Source: Bacteroidota bacterium (GTDB lineage: Bacteria > Bacteroidota > Bacteroidia > Chitinophagales > Saprospiraceae). From it: 54,662 nucleotides of DNA. Position numbers and translations under genes: made by a program. Location of the stretch: the NCBI GenBank assembly GCA_963169455.1, contig CAUJDW010000035.1, positions 1-54,662 of the forward strand. Direction: 5' to 3'. This document shows, one piece after another, positions 25,379 through 33,267 of this stretch. The notes beneath the pieces were generated by a model that did no database searches, was not told the DNA's origin, and saw only the letters and a list, made by a program, of their open reading frames with translations. Position 1 is the first letter of the stretch, and every line of letters begins with the position of its first letter.

Positions 25379-25401
25379 GAAAAATTTTTCGAAAATTTTC
25401 T
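25379..25401. promoter_or_regulatory. AT-rich palindromic patch between divergent genes
   Basis: GAAAAATTTTTC immediately followed by GAAAATTTTC gives two overlapping palindromes in the 141-base gap between the three-repeat lipoprotein gene and the ECF sigma gene. It could be an operator or simply AT-rich promoter DNA. Confidence 0.3.
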
Positions 25402-25450
25402 TTTTCTTCATTTTACCCTAGATTGCAAGCCCACTTCGCCTCATAAACCT

Positions 25451-26029
25451 ATGACGGAAGAACAATTATGGCGACAGTTGAAAGCCGGGCAGAAAAGCGC
25501 CCTGGAGCAACTCTACCGCAGCCACGCAGAGGCGCTGCTGCTGTACGGCCATAAGTTCTCCGCCGACACCCAACTGGTGGAAGACGCCGTCCAGGACCTC
25601 TTCCTAGAATTATGGCAAAACCGGGAAAAGGCCGCTCAGGCCAGCTCCGTGCGCGCCTACCTGCTGGTGGCCCTCCGCCGCCGTATCATTCGCCGGATGG
25701 AGCGCCAACTGCGCCGGGAAAGCACGGAAGAAGCTGGTGAAAACCTGTTTGAAGTGGAGATCAGCATCGACGAACAGATCGCCGCCCGGGAGCTTTCGGC
25801 CGAGCGGCGCGTTCAATTGAACCATGCCCTTCGTGAACTGAGCAACCGCCAGAAGGAAGCCCTTTACCTTAAATACCAGTTGAACCTGAATTACGAAGAC
25901 ATCTGCGCAGTGATGGATATCAATTACCAGTCGGCGCGCAACCTCGTCGCCTCGGCCCTGAAAAGGCTGAAAGAGCTGATGGCCGGAAGCTGGTGGCCGC
26001 TTTTTTTCATTTTCTCTGCATTTAAATGA
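25451..26029 (+). CDS. ECF RNA polymerase sigma factor (FecI-like)
   Basis: A 192-residue sigma-70 family factor. Region 2 spans about residues 20-85 (LYRSHAEALLLYGHKFSADTQLVEDAVQDLFLELWQ) and region 4 about 125-178 (LRELSNRQKEALYLKYQLNLNYEDICAVMDINYQSARNLVASALKRLKEL). The start at 25451 (MTEEQLWRQLKAGQ) is the first sensible one; a long upstream extension of the frame runs antisense through the lipoprotein gene and is an artefact. It is followed by a FecR-type anti-sigma gene 55 bases later and an STN receptor gene, the standard cell-surface signalling trio. Its target is most likely the receptor operon itself. Confidence 0.93.
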   Translation: MTEEQLWRQLKAGQKSALEQLYRSHAEALLLYGHKFSADTQLVEDAVQDLFLELWQNREKAAQASSVRAYLLVALRRRIIRRMERQLRRESTEEAGENLFEVEISIDEQIAARELSAERRVQLNHALRELSNRQKEALYLKYQLNLNYEDICAVMDINYQSARNLVASALKRLKELMAGSWWPLFFIFSAFK

Positions 26030-26084
26030 GTACAAAAGGGGAAAAGCCTGCTCCTGGAAGTGAGTAAAAAGCAGAAAGGATGAC

Positions 26085-27068
26085 ATGAATGACCGATACC
26101 TAACATACGACGCCATAAATCTCGCCCAGGACGAGGAGTTCCTCCGGTGGGTAAGGGAGGAGGATAATGCCCAGGCAACGGAATGGGAAGCCTGGCTGGC
26201 GGCCCATCCGGAAAAAGCGGAGCCCGTGGCCGAAGCCCGCCTGCTGGCCCGCGCCCTGCGGTTCAGGGAAGAAAAACCGGCCCCGGAGCAGATCGAAGCC
26301 CTTTGGGCCCGGATACACGCGGCAACGCCGGCCCGGGAAAACCGCCGGCCGCTCCGTGTCGTACGCTGGGTAAGTATTGCAGCAGCCGCGGCCATAGCCC
26401 TGCTGCTGGCCTTCTTCTTCCTCTTCCCCGGCCCGGGCGAAACGGTACAGGTGCGCGCCCAACGCGGCGAAACGTTGGAGCATGCCCTGCCGGACGGCTC
26501 CCGGGTACAGCTCAATGCAGGTTCTTCGCTTACCTATGACGCCGCGCAATGGACAGATAACCGCCGCCTGAGGCTGTCCGGCGAAGCTTTTTTCGAAGTG
26601 GAAAAAGGCAACCGCTTCGTGGTGGAAACCGAAAGGGGCAGCGTGGAAGTGCTGGGAACCAGCTTTAACGTCAATACCCACGACGGGCAGTTCCGCGTTG
26701 AATGTTACAGCGGCAGAGTGGGCGTAAGCAGCGGCCCGGCTGAGGAGGTGCTTGAACCGGGGCAATCGGTAGCCTTAATGGATGGGAGCCTGAAAAAAGC
26801 CCGCTTTGACACACTGTCCGGCGCCTCCTGGCGGCAGGGCCGCTTCGAATACGAAGATAAACCGCTCGCCCTTGTCTTCGCTGAACTGGAACGCCAGTTC
26901 GACATTTCCATCGAAGCAGCGGACAGCATCCGGCAGCGCCGCTACACCGGCTTCTTCGAACGCAACAGCCTCGACAGCGCCCTGTACCTGGTGTGCTGGC
27001 CCATGCAACTGGAAAGCACCGTAAAGGGCCAGAAGATTCAGATCGGGCCGGCAGAAGGGACAAATTGA
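26085..27068 (+). CDS. FecR-type anti-sigma factor
   Basis: A 327-residue inner-membrane regulator of the adjacent sigma factor. The cytoplasmic N-terminus (about residues 1-90) contains FLRWVREEDNAQATEWEAWLAAHPEKAEPVAEA. One transmembrane helix follows (VSIAAAAAIALLLAFFFLF, about residues 97-115). The periplasmic FecR domain (RAQRGETLEHALPDGSRVQLNAGSSLTY ... RLSGEAFFEVEKGNRFVVETERGSVEVLGTSFNVN) lies in the middle, and a DUF4974-type C-terminus (PLALVFAELERQFDISIEAADSI ... YTGFF) should contact the receptor STN domain. The gene ends 21 bases before the receptor gene starts. Confidence 0.93.
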   Translation: MNDRYLTYDAINLAQDEEFLRWVREEDNAQATEWEAWLAAHPEKAEPVAEARLLARALRFREEKPAPEQIEALWARIHAATPARENRRPLRVVRWVSIAAAAAIALLLAFFFLFPGPGETVQVRAQRGETLEHALPDGSRVQLNAGSSLTYDAAQWTDNRRLRLSGEAFFEVEKGNRFVVETERGSVEVLGTSFNVNTHDGQFRVECYSGRVGVSSGPAEEVLEPGQSVALMDGSLKKARFDTLSGASWRQGRFEYEDKPLALVFAELERQFDISIEAADSIRQRRYTGFFERNSLDSALYLVCWPMQLESTVKGQKIQIGPAEGTN

Positions 27069-27089
27069 CGGATCGGCTGAAATTTGAAT

Positions 27090-29768
27090 ATGATCAAAAG
27101 ATCACTGTTTTTCTTCATCTTACTGCTATTCCAACTGATAGCCAGGGCTCAGCCCACGGCCATCATTATCAGGGAGGATTTTGCCCAAACTCCGCTTTCC
27201 CGGGTTCTTCAACGCCTCGAAGATAAATACCAGCTCCAACTGGCTTATGAAGCCGAAACCCTCGACGGCATCATCATCAACCAGAAGATCGACGGCCTTC
27301 CGCTGGAAGCCGCTCTGAACCGCCTGCTCCAACCCCATGGCCTGGATTTCGTCGTTCTGGACGGCAACAAGGTCCTCATCCGCCCCGGGCAGGGGCCGGC
27401 TCCCGCGGAAACCACCTATCAGATCAGCGGGCAGGCCATCGACGGGCTGAGGGGCGAGCCCCTGCCCTACGCCACCCTCTGGTGCGAAAGCCTGAAAACC
27501 GGCACATCCGCCGATGCACAGGGGCGTTTTCAAATGGAAATACCCCAAAGCACCGCTGAGGTGCGCCTGCAGGTGCAGTTTCTGGGTTATGAAGCAAAAA
27601 CCTTTTCTTTCTCCCCTGCTTCCACCTACCATGTCCTCCGGCTGGCCGCCGTCCCTCAGCAACTCGGCCCGGTGACGGTCAGCAGCCTGCCCCCCGCCAT
27701 TTCCACCCGGAAAACGGCGCAGGGCCTTACCCTCGATGCCGGGCAGCTCAGCCGGCTGCCGGCCTTCGCCGGTGGCAATGACCTGATGCGGCAGTTGCAG
27801 TTCCTGCCCGGCATCAGCGCCCACGACGACCTCTCGGCCAACCTCCGCATCCGGGGCAGCGCCGACGATGAGAATATGGTCCTGCTCGACGGCATTACGC
27901 TGTACCGGGTCGGCCATTTCTTCGGCATCTTCAGCGCCGTCAACAGCGCCGCCATCGATGAAGTAAAACTCTACCGCAATGCTTTCCCCGCAGAATTCGG
28001 GGGGCGCACCGCCGGGGTGATACAGATGTCTTCAAAAAATCCCGAAACACCGGCCTTCAGCGGCAATCTGGAGTTCAACCTCCTGCTGGCCAACGCCTAC
28101 CTCTCTTTGCCTCTGAGCAAAAATATGAACCTGATGCTCAGCGGGCGCATCACCAACCGCGATGTGGGGAACACGCAGTTGTACGGGCTGATCGAACAGC
28201 CGGGAACGATCAGCTCCCGCTTCGGCGGTTCGGCGAATGGCTTCATCGGATCGGACGTGATCGGGCTGGAACCGGATTTCCGCTTCTACGACAGCCATGT
28301 CAAATGGGCGTGGCGGCCTTCGGCCAAAAGCGATCTAACTGCCGCCTACTTCCGGGGCTACGATGCCTTCCGGTACGCCTTCGAGCAGGGCTTTACCCAA
28401 CGCATCCGGAACCAACTGGTGCGCAATACGGAAGTCTATAGCGAAGAAACGGACTGGACAAATACCGGAGCCAGCCTCCAATGGCGGCAGCAATGGAGCA
28501 CGAAATGGCAGTCTGATCTGCTGCTCAGCTACTCCTCCTTCCAAACGGATGGCGCCATCAACAGCTCATTGCTCCGCTCCGCACAGGAGGATTCCCTGGT
28601 TCTGGCCGCCAACGGGCAGTCCAACAAAGTGGAAGGGCTGAACCTGAACTGGAAAAATACGGTGGCCCTGACGAAGGCCCATTCCCTGGCAGCCGGGTAC
28701 AACCTCACCGGCAACAAGGTGGCCTTCGAGATCGATATCGAGCGCTTTCCGGTGCTTCAAAAGCAACAGCAGGCGGCACAGCACGCTCTTTATCTCGAGC
28801 ACAAGGGGCAGTGGGGGCATGGCTGGACAAGCACGATCGGGCTGAGGGGCGCGCATTATCCGGCCGGAAACAAGGTTTTCTTTTCACCCCGCCTCAGCCT
28901 GGCCTGCAACATCGATGAAAACTGGCAGCTTAAAGGCTCGCTGAGCCGCTACCAGCAATTTCTGCGCGAGATCGGTTACGAGGACCGCTTCGGCCGCAAC
29001 TTCGGCTTCTGGGTGCTGGCCGATGAGGCCGAATTTCCGCTTGCCCAGGCCAATCTGGCCATGCTGGGCTTCAATGTGCAGAAAAACGGCTTTGAACTGG
29101 ATGTGGAAGCCTATGCCAAACACACTGATGGCCAGCTGGCTTACGCCCTGCCAACCCCCGGATTCGGCAACAACCTCACTCCCCCGGAAGAGCTGAACTA
29201 CCAGCTGTTCAAAGGGCAGGGAAACACCATCGGGCTGGACGTGCTGCTAAAAAAAGGCTGGGGCCCCTACAGCGGCTGGCTGGCCTACACCCTGAGCAAA
29301 ACGACGCAGCAGTTTCCCGAGATCAACAACAATGAGCCTTTTCCCTCCCCCGATGACCGCCGGCATCAGCTCAAATTGGCTAATCTGATCCAGTTGGGGC
29401 GGTGGGATTTTTCCGCAACTTATGTCTTCGCCAGCGGCCGCCCCTATATCGACATCTCCCGCTTCGACCCTATGCAGGACCGCCGTGAAGGCCCCATTCT
29501 GCCGCTGATCAACAGGCTGAAGGATTACCACCGGGCCGATGTAGGCCTGAGCTACCGCTTCCCCCTTCTTGGCGCTGCCGGAAAAGCCGGAGCCTCCGTT
29601 TACAACCTGTTCAACTGCGAAAATGTAAAATACCGGCAGTATTTCTACGCCCTTCCCACCGATGAGATGCACATGGGGCCCGCCCACCACAGGAACGTCC
29701 TGATTCTCGGAAGCGAGCTCCAATTGCTGCCCCGCATTTTCAACCTGAGCTTTTCAGTTGAATTCTAA
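27090..29768 (+). CDS. STN-domain TonB-dependent receptor (signalling transducer)
   Basis: A 892-residue outer-membrane receptor. ATG 27090 gives the signal MIKRSLFFFILLLFQLIARAQ; a TTG two codons earlier is possible. The STN domain (about residues 25-90, AIIIREDFAQTPLSRVLQRLEDKYQLQLAYEAETLDG ... LLQPHGLDFVVLDGNKVLI) contacts FecR. A carboxypeptidase-regulatory-like domain follows (about 110-200), then the plug with LPGISAHDDLSANLRIRGSADDENMVLLDGITLYRVGHFFG and a beta-barrel ending in NLSFSVEF, a normal aromatic C-terminal strand. No SusD gene follows, so it is not a typical glycan receptor. The substrate is unknown. Together with the sigma and FecR genes it forms a complete transmembrane signalling unit. 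Confidence 0.93.
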   Translation: MIKRSLFFFILLLFQLIARAQPTAIIIREDFAQTPLSRVLQRLEDKYQLQLAYEAETLDGIIINQKIDGLPLEAALNRLLQPHGLDFVVLDGNKVLIRPGQGPAPAETTYQISGQAIDGLRGEPLPYATLWCESLKTGTSADAQGRFQMEIPQSTAEVRLQVQFLGYEAKTFSFSPASTYHVLRLAAVPQQLGPVTVSSLPPAISTRKTAQGLTLDAGQLSRLPAFAGGNDLMRQLQFLPGISAHDDLSANLRIRGSADDENMVLLDGITLYRVGHFFGIFSAVNSAAIDEVKLYRNAFPAEFGGRTAGVIQMSSKNPETPAFSGNLEFNLLLANAYLSLPLSKNMNLMLSGRITNRDVGNTQLYGLIEQPGTISSRFGGSANGFIGSDVIGLEPDFRFYDSHVKWAWRPSAKSDLTAAYFRGYDAFRYAFEQGFTQRIRNQLVRNTEVYSEETDWTNTGASLQWRQQWSTKWQSDLLLSYSSFQTDGAINSSLLRSAQEDSLVLAANGQSNKVEGLNLNWKNTVALTKAHSLAAGYNLTGNKVAFEIDIERFPVLQKQQQAAQHALYLEHKGQWGHGWTSTIGLRGAHYPAGNKVFFSPRLSLACNIDENWQLKGSLSRYQQFLREIGYEDRFGRNFGFWVLADEAEFPLAQANLAMLGFNVQKNGFELDVEAYAKHTDGQLAYALPTPGFGNNLTPPEELNYQLFKGQGNTIGLDVLLKKGWGPYSGWLAYTLSKTTQQFPEINNNEPFPSPDDRRHQLKLANLIQLGRWDFSATYVFASGRPYIDISRFDPMQDRREGPILPLINRLKDYHRADVGLSYRFPLLGAAGKAGASVYNLFNCENVKYRQYFYALPTDEMHMGPAHHRNVLILGSELQLLPRIFNLSFSVEF

Positions 29769-29777
29769 AAAAAAAAA

Positions 29778-29794
29778 GGCCGGCAAAGCCGGCC
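29778..29794 (-). terminator. Terminator of the lipoprotein gene at 29942
   Basis: GGCCGGC / GCCGGCC around AAA, preceded on the plus strand by eleven A residues. On the minus strand this is a stem followed by a T-run, the canonical form. It lies about 150 bases beyond the minus-strand stop. It also sits right after the receptor gene stop. Confidence 0.6.
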
Positions 29795-29884
29795 CGCTAT
29801 TCCTGGTTAATAACCAATCCTGAATGGGAATTATATGGGTTGCGGATGGTGTCGGTTTAAACCCCGGAAGCCCTACCCCTCCCC

Positions 29885-29932
29885 AACAATATAACAATAT
29901 GACAATATGACAATATAACAATATGACAATAT
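29885..29932. repeat. Octanucleotide tandem repeat ACAATATR
   Basis: Six tandem copies of an 8-base unit, ACAATATA or ACAATATG, just beyond the stop of the minus-strand lipoprotein gene. It is AT-rich in a GC-rich setting. Confidence 0.9.
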
Positions 29933-29941
29933 AACCTCCGT

Positions 29942-31138
29942 TCAGATGAGCTTCCTTGCCCCCGCAATATAGTCCTTGACCACCGGCTTGAGCTGTTCAG
30001 CCGCGGTAAGCAGCAGCGCCTCATCCGTTGGGAAAGGCAGGGGGCGGTTGCCGATGCGCCGTTTGGTTTCAGGGCTTAAGGCCCGCTCATCCCCCCGGAA
30101 AGTCGAGGCATAATTTTCAAACACGGCATCGGCGGCCAGGGGCCGGGTATCCACCAGCTCGCTGGTTTCCAGGTCGTAAAACTCCAGGCGCCCGCTGATG
30201 GAAGCCACTTTTGCCTGATAGGTTTCGAACACCCGGGCGCGGATGAACACCTTGCGTGGAACCTTAATATCGTTGCCCAGAGAATCCTTCATCACATTGC
30301 CGTTCTTATCCAGGACGTACTCAAAGCCGTCCTCTATTTCTTTGGCCTCCTCAAATTCCCTTTCCTTCACCACATTGGGGCCCACTTCCAGGCCATTGAT
30401 GCGCATGACCACTTCGTAATCGTAGTCTATGCCCTGGGCCTTTTCCGTATAATAGGCCCGCCAGAAGCTGTTGAGGTCACGCACACTGATGCGCCGGATC
30501 TCGCGCTCCAGGGCGGCGGGCATAATGGCGCGGGAATTGTTTTCCAGCCGGACCAGGACGTTGGTCGTGCCCAGGCTATGCGCCGTTTGCATGAGCCGGT
30601 TTTTATCTTTATAATCCTTGAAGTACTGATCGATCTTGTCCAGTTCCTCATACGCGCGGCGGGCGGCCAGTTTGTCGCCCCGGCGGGCATCCTCCAGCCA
30701 GCCGGCGGCCCGGGCGTAAAGGTAATCGGCGGCTTTCTGGCGCGACTCATACTCCAGTTCATCTACTCTTACGAACTGGAAATCAGCCTTGATGCCTTCT
30801 TTTGAAATGAGCGGCAACAGCGGCTCAATACGCTCCTGCCGGCTGCGGATGCGGCGGTAGATGCTGTTGATCTCTTCCCAGTTTTCGGGGCGCCCCTGCC
30901 GGCGGAGGCGCTCCGCCAGGCGCATGTCGCGCTCGGTGGCTTTGGCGAAACCTTCTTCGAGGGCTATGACCAGCCTGGCCTTTTTGTTTTTCTGGCCGGC
31001 CAACCTGCGGGCGGCAATCTGAATGGCGGCATCGTAATTGCCGGAATCGACCAGTTTCTGAGGAGAAGAACAGGAGGCCAGTACAAAGGTGAGCAACAGG
31101 GCGGCGATGTGGAGCAGATTGTTTTTTCCGGTCATCAT
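29942..31138 (-). CDS. Uncharacterised lipoprotein
   Basis: A 398-residue lipoprotein, not recognised as a characterised family. The signal MMTGKNNLLHIAALLLTFVLASC ends in a good lipobox. Right after it comes SSPQKLVDSGNYDAAIQIAARRLAGQKNKKARLVIALEEGFAKATERDM, a helical repeat-like stretch resembling one or two tetratricopeptide units. The central part (residues 60-200) is rich in Arg, Glu and Lys and probably helical. The C-terminal half contains strands (FIRARVFETYQAKVASISGRLEFYDLETSELVDTRPLAADAVFENYASTFRGD) reminiscent of outer-membrane-associated proteins. Two adjacent ATG codons are possible starts. It is the only gene of its transcript, and its leader carries a plus-strand hairpin at 31171-31215. 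Confidence 0.75.
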   Translation of the reverse strand: MMTGKNNLLHIAALLLTFVLASCSSPQKLVDSGNYDAAIQIAARRLAGQKNKKARLVIALEEGFAKATERDMRLAERLRRQGRPENWEEINSIYRRIRSRQERIEPLLPLISKEGIKADFQFVRVDELEYESRQKAADYLYARAAGWLEDARRGDKLAARRAYEELDKIDQYFKDYKDKNRLMQTAHSLGTTNVLVRLENNSRAIMPAALEREIRRISVRDLNSFWRAYYTEKAQGIDYDYEVVMRINGLEVGPNVVKEREFEEAKEIEDGFEYVLDKNGNVMKDSLGNDIKVPRKVFIRARVFETYQAKVASISGRLEFYDLETSELVDTRPLAADAVFENYASTFRGDERALSPETKRRIGNRPLPFPTDEALLLTAAEQLKPVVKDYIAGARKLI

Positions 31139-31170
31139 GGTTTTACGTTTTTTAGTTTCTGTCGGGTTTC

Positions 31171-31215
31171 GGCTCCTTTCGCCACATGAGGGTATGGCGG
31201 AAAGGGCTTTTTTTT
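31171..31215 (+). terminator. Orphan plus-strand terminator-like hairpin
   Basis: CCTTTCGCCA and TGGCGGAAAGG pair with one bulge and are followed by GCTTTTTTTT. No plus-strand gene lies upstream; the nearest ends at 29768. It may end an unannotated small transcript antisense to the lipoprotein leader, or may be a leader structure read from the other strand. Confidence 0.45.
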
Positions 31216-31281
31216 AAGGTCAATTTATTACGGAAAACCAAGGCAGGATATAAAGGATACGTTAAACCGGCGTCGCGCTTT

Positions 31282-31295
31282 GGTTAAAAAGTGAA
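31282..31295. repeat. 14-bp direct repeat GGTTAAAAAGTGAA, copy 1
   Basis: An identical copy is at 32976-32989; the pair flanks the GT39 gene on both sides. The downstream bases (GTTGG) are also similar. It may be a dispersed intergenic repeat. Confidence 0.5.
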
Positions 31296-31381
31296 AAGGT
31301 TGGTTATGGAAGCGTTAAGAGCCTGCCATCTCCCGTTTCGGGGCGCCCACGCACCGTATCGAGGCCTGCTCCGCCGCGGCG

Positions 31382-32968
31382 CTAATCTGCCGGAAGCCTC
31401 GTCAGCACGTACATGGTATCTTCATAGGGAATGTCCAGCAATACGGGGTAACCCTCCGGCAGTTCTTTCCGGCGGTACAGGTAATAGGCGCCGGGAACCA
31501 TCTCGCAACTCCGGTGCAGCGTTTTGCCGCGGATGAGGTTGAGGTGGAAGATGGTGGAAAAGGAAATCCGCCCGTCGGCATAGATATACAAAGGTTCGCC
31601 CTCGGCTATGCCGGCAATATGGCGGGCCATCTGAATGTCTTTCTGCGCAGCGCTTTCGTGGGCGCGCTGAGGCAGGACGGTGAGCCCGAACACCAGCCGC
31701 CCGACGGCAGTAGCGATGAGGAGCAGCGCCAGCGTCCAGCGGGGCCGCCGGCGATAGTACCAGAACAGCCCGGCCAACAGGGCGAAACTCAGGATGGACA
31801 GAGGCAGGCGGTAGGGCAGAAAATCGAGGCCCGGAACGAAGTTGAGCGCCAGGCTGCCCAGGGCCAGCAGCGCGATCAGCAGGCCGGACAGGAAGCGGAA
31901 GGCGCGGAATTGCCAGGCAGGCGCATCGTCCCTATGCTGATAGGCATATATTCCGATCAGAAAAATCAGGGGGTAAAGCATATAGATATACCGCTGCCGC
32001 GCACCGGGCGATAGCCAGTAAGGCAGGTAGTTGACGAGCAGCATCAGCGCGGCGAAAGCCAGGAAGGGATTGCGACGCAGCAGGCGCCACAGGTCCCGGC
32101 GCAGGGCAAAAAGCAGGAGGAAAAGCCCCGGAGGCAGGTCCTTGATGGTTTCGAGCGGGAAGCTGGCCAGGTGCTGCAGGAACTTCAGAAAGCCGTTTTC
32201 CACCACCGTGCGCTCGCTCGATTCCGACAAGAGCGCCTGCAGGTACAGGCCGATGTCGTTGTACTGATGGTAAGCCAGCATATACCCCCCGACGATGCTC
32301 CCGAACACCAGAATGCCCGCCAGGTGGCTCAGCGAAAACAAGCGCTTCCATTCGCCCGTGTACCAGAGCCATACCAGTACGGACAGCCCCAGAAAGAGGA
32401 TGGAAGGCAGCCCCTTGGTCAGCGTGCCCAGCCCCGCCAGCGCGTAGGTGGTGGTAAACATAAGCAGGTGCTGCCCCTTCTGCTGGAAGTGGAAAAGCGT
32501 GGCGAAACTGCCTAAGGTGAGCAGCGCATAGAACAGGTCGATCTCACCGAGCAGGGAAAAGTAGAAATACAGCCCTGCGCAGGTGGGAAACAGGAGCGCC
32601 CCAAGCCAGGCGAATTCTTCGTTGACATAGCGGCGCCCCAGCCAGAACAACAGCAGGGATGCGCCGATTATCGACAGAACCGTCGGCAGGCGCAGGGCCC
32701 AGCTGCCGTAACCGCCGGTGAGCCGGGCGCTGGCCCACACCACCCAGTTGAACAGGGGCGGCTTGGCGTAGTAGTACTCTCCCAGTTGCATCGGCACGAT
32801 GAAGTTGCCGTTCTCCTCCATTTCCATGGCTATCATGGCGCGCCGGGGTTCTTCCAGGTACACCGGCTGTTTGCCCAGGTTGATGAAAAGGCTGATGAAC
32901 ACCAACAAGGCAGCCAGCCAGAACAGCCCGCGTTGATCCTGGCCCAGGTTTGCTGAAGATTCCGCCAT
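31382..32968 (-). CDS. GT39/ArnT-type membrane glycosyltransferase
   Basis: A 528-residue polytopic inner-membrane protein with about a dozen hydrophobic segments. The N-terminal loop LGKQPVYLEEPRRAMIAMEMEENGNFIVP, with the acidic EE after the first membrane segment, followed by YYAKPPLFNWVVWASARLTG, is the catalytic signature of the PMT_2/GT39 superfamily, which moves sugars from polyprenyl phosphate to lipids or proteins. A C-terminal soluble part of about 120 residues follows the last membrane helix. The acceptor and donor cannot be read from the sequence; ArnT itself is one relative. The gene stands alone on the minus strand, divergent from apbE, with its own -7 element. Confidence 0.85.
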   Translation of the reverse strand: MAESSANLGQDQRGLFWLAALLVFISLFINLGKQPVYLEEPRRAMIAMEMEENGNFIVPMQLGEYYYAKPPLFNWVVWASARLTGGYGSWALRLPTVLSIIGASLLLFWLGRRYVNEEFAWLGALLFPTCAGLYFYFSLLGEIDLFYALLTLGSFATLFHFQQKGQHLLMFTTTYALAGLGTLTKGLPSILFLGLSVLVWLWYTGEWKRLFSLSHLAGILVFGSIVGGYMLAYHQYNDIGLYLQALLSESSERTVVENGFLKFLQHLASFPLETIKDLPPGLFLLLFALRRDLWRLLRRNPFLAFAALMLLVNYLPYWLSPGARQRYIYMLYPLIFLIGIYAYQHRDDAPAWQFRAFRFLSGLLIALLALGSLALNFVPGLDFLPYRLPLSILSFALLAGLFWYYRRRPRWTLALLLIATAVGRLVFGLTVLPQRAHESAAQKDIQMARHIAGIAEGEPLYIYADGRISFSTIFHLNLIRGKTLHRSCEMVPGAYYLYRRKELPEGYPVLLDIPYEDTMYVLTRLPAD

Positions 32969-32975
32969 TGCCGAA

Positions 32976-32989
32976 GGTTAAAAAGTGAA
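32976..32989. repeat. 14-bp direct repeat GGTTAAAAAGTGAA, copy 2
   Basis: Identical to 31282-31295, lying eight bases upstream of the GT39 gene start. Confidence 0.5.
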
Positions 32990-33020
32990 CGTTGGAGGTT
33001 TAAAACTGCTGCAAAAATGG

Positions 33021-33028
33021 CAAAAGTA
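33021..33028 (-). promoter_or_regulatory. Candidate -7 element of the GT39 gene
   Basis: Reads TACTTTTG on the minus strand, matching TAnnTTTG, 52 bases before the ATG at 32968. No clear -33 was seen. Confidence 0.45.
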
Positions 33029-33049
33029 TCGGGATTGATAAAGCCGCCC

Positions 33050-33083
33050 TTTGCATGCGGGGCGGAAAAAATCCTTAACTTTG
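33050..33083 (+). promoter_or_regulatory. Promoter of the apbE-mbnP-mauG operon
   Basis: TTTG at 33050-33053 and TAACTTTG at 33076-33083 are spaced by 22 bases, a complete Bacteroidota -33/-7 pair. It predicts a leader of about 180 bases before apbE and is divergent from the GT39 promoter. No gene was found in the leader. Confidence 0.6.
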
Positions 33084-33267
33084 GGGCCCGGGAAAAACGA
33101 ACCGGCTGCCTGCCAGTATCTTTGGAAATCGTTGTTGGTTATTGGCCGCCGGTGGCCGGCTGCCCGGAGCCATGCGGCTCCCTACGACCGCCAGGCGCCA
33201 ATAGCTGCACGGTTCCCTGATTTTCTCCGCGCTGCTGCCGCATCAAAAGCTAACTATTTTATACTAT

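Noticed and set aside
24266-25450. Long N-terminal extension of the ECF sigma factor frame
   Set aside because: It runs antisense through the lipoprotein gene and past its signal peptide; the sigma family starts at 25451.
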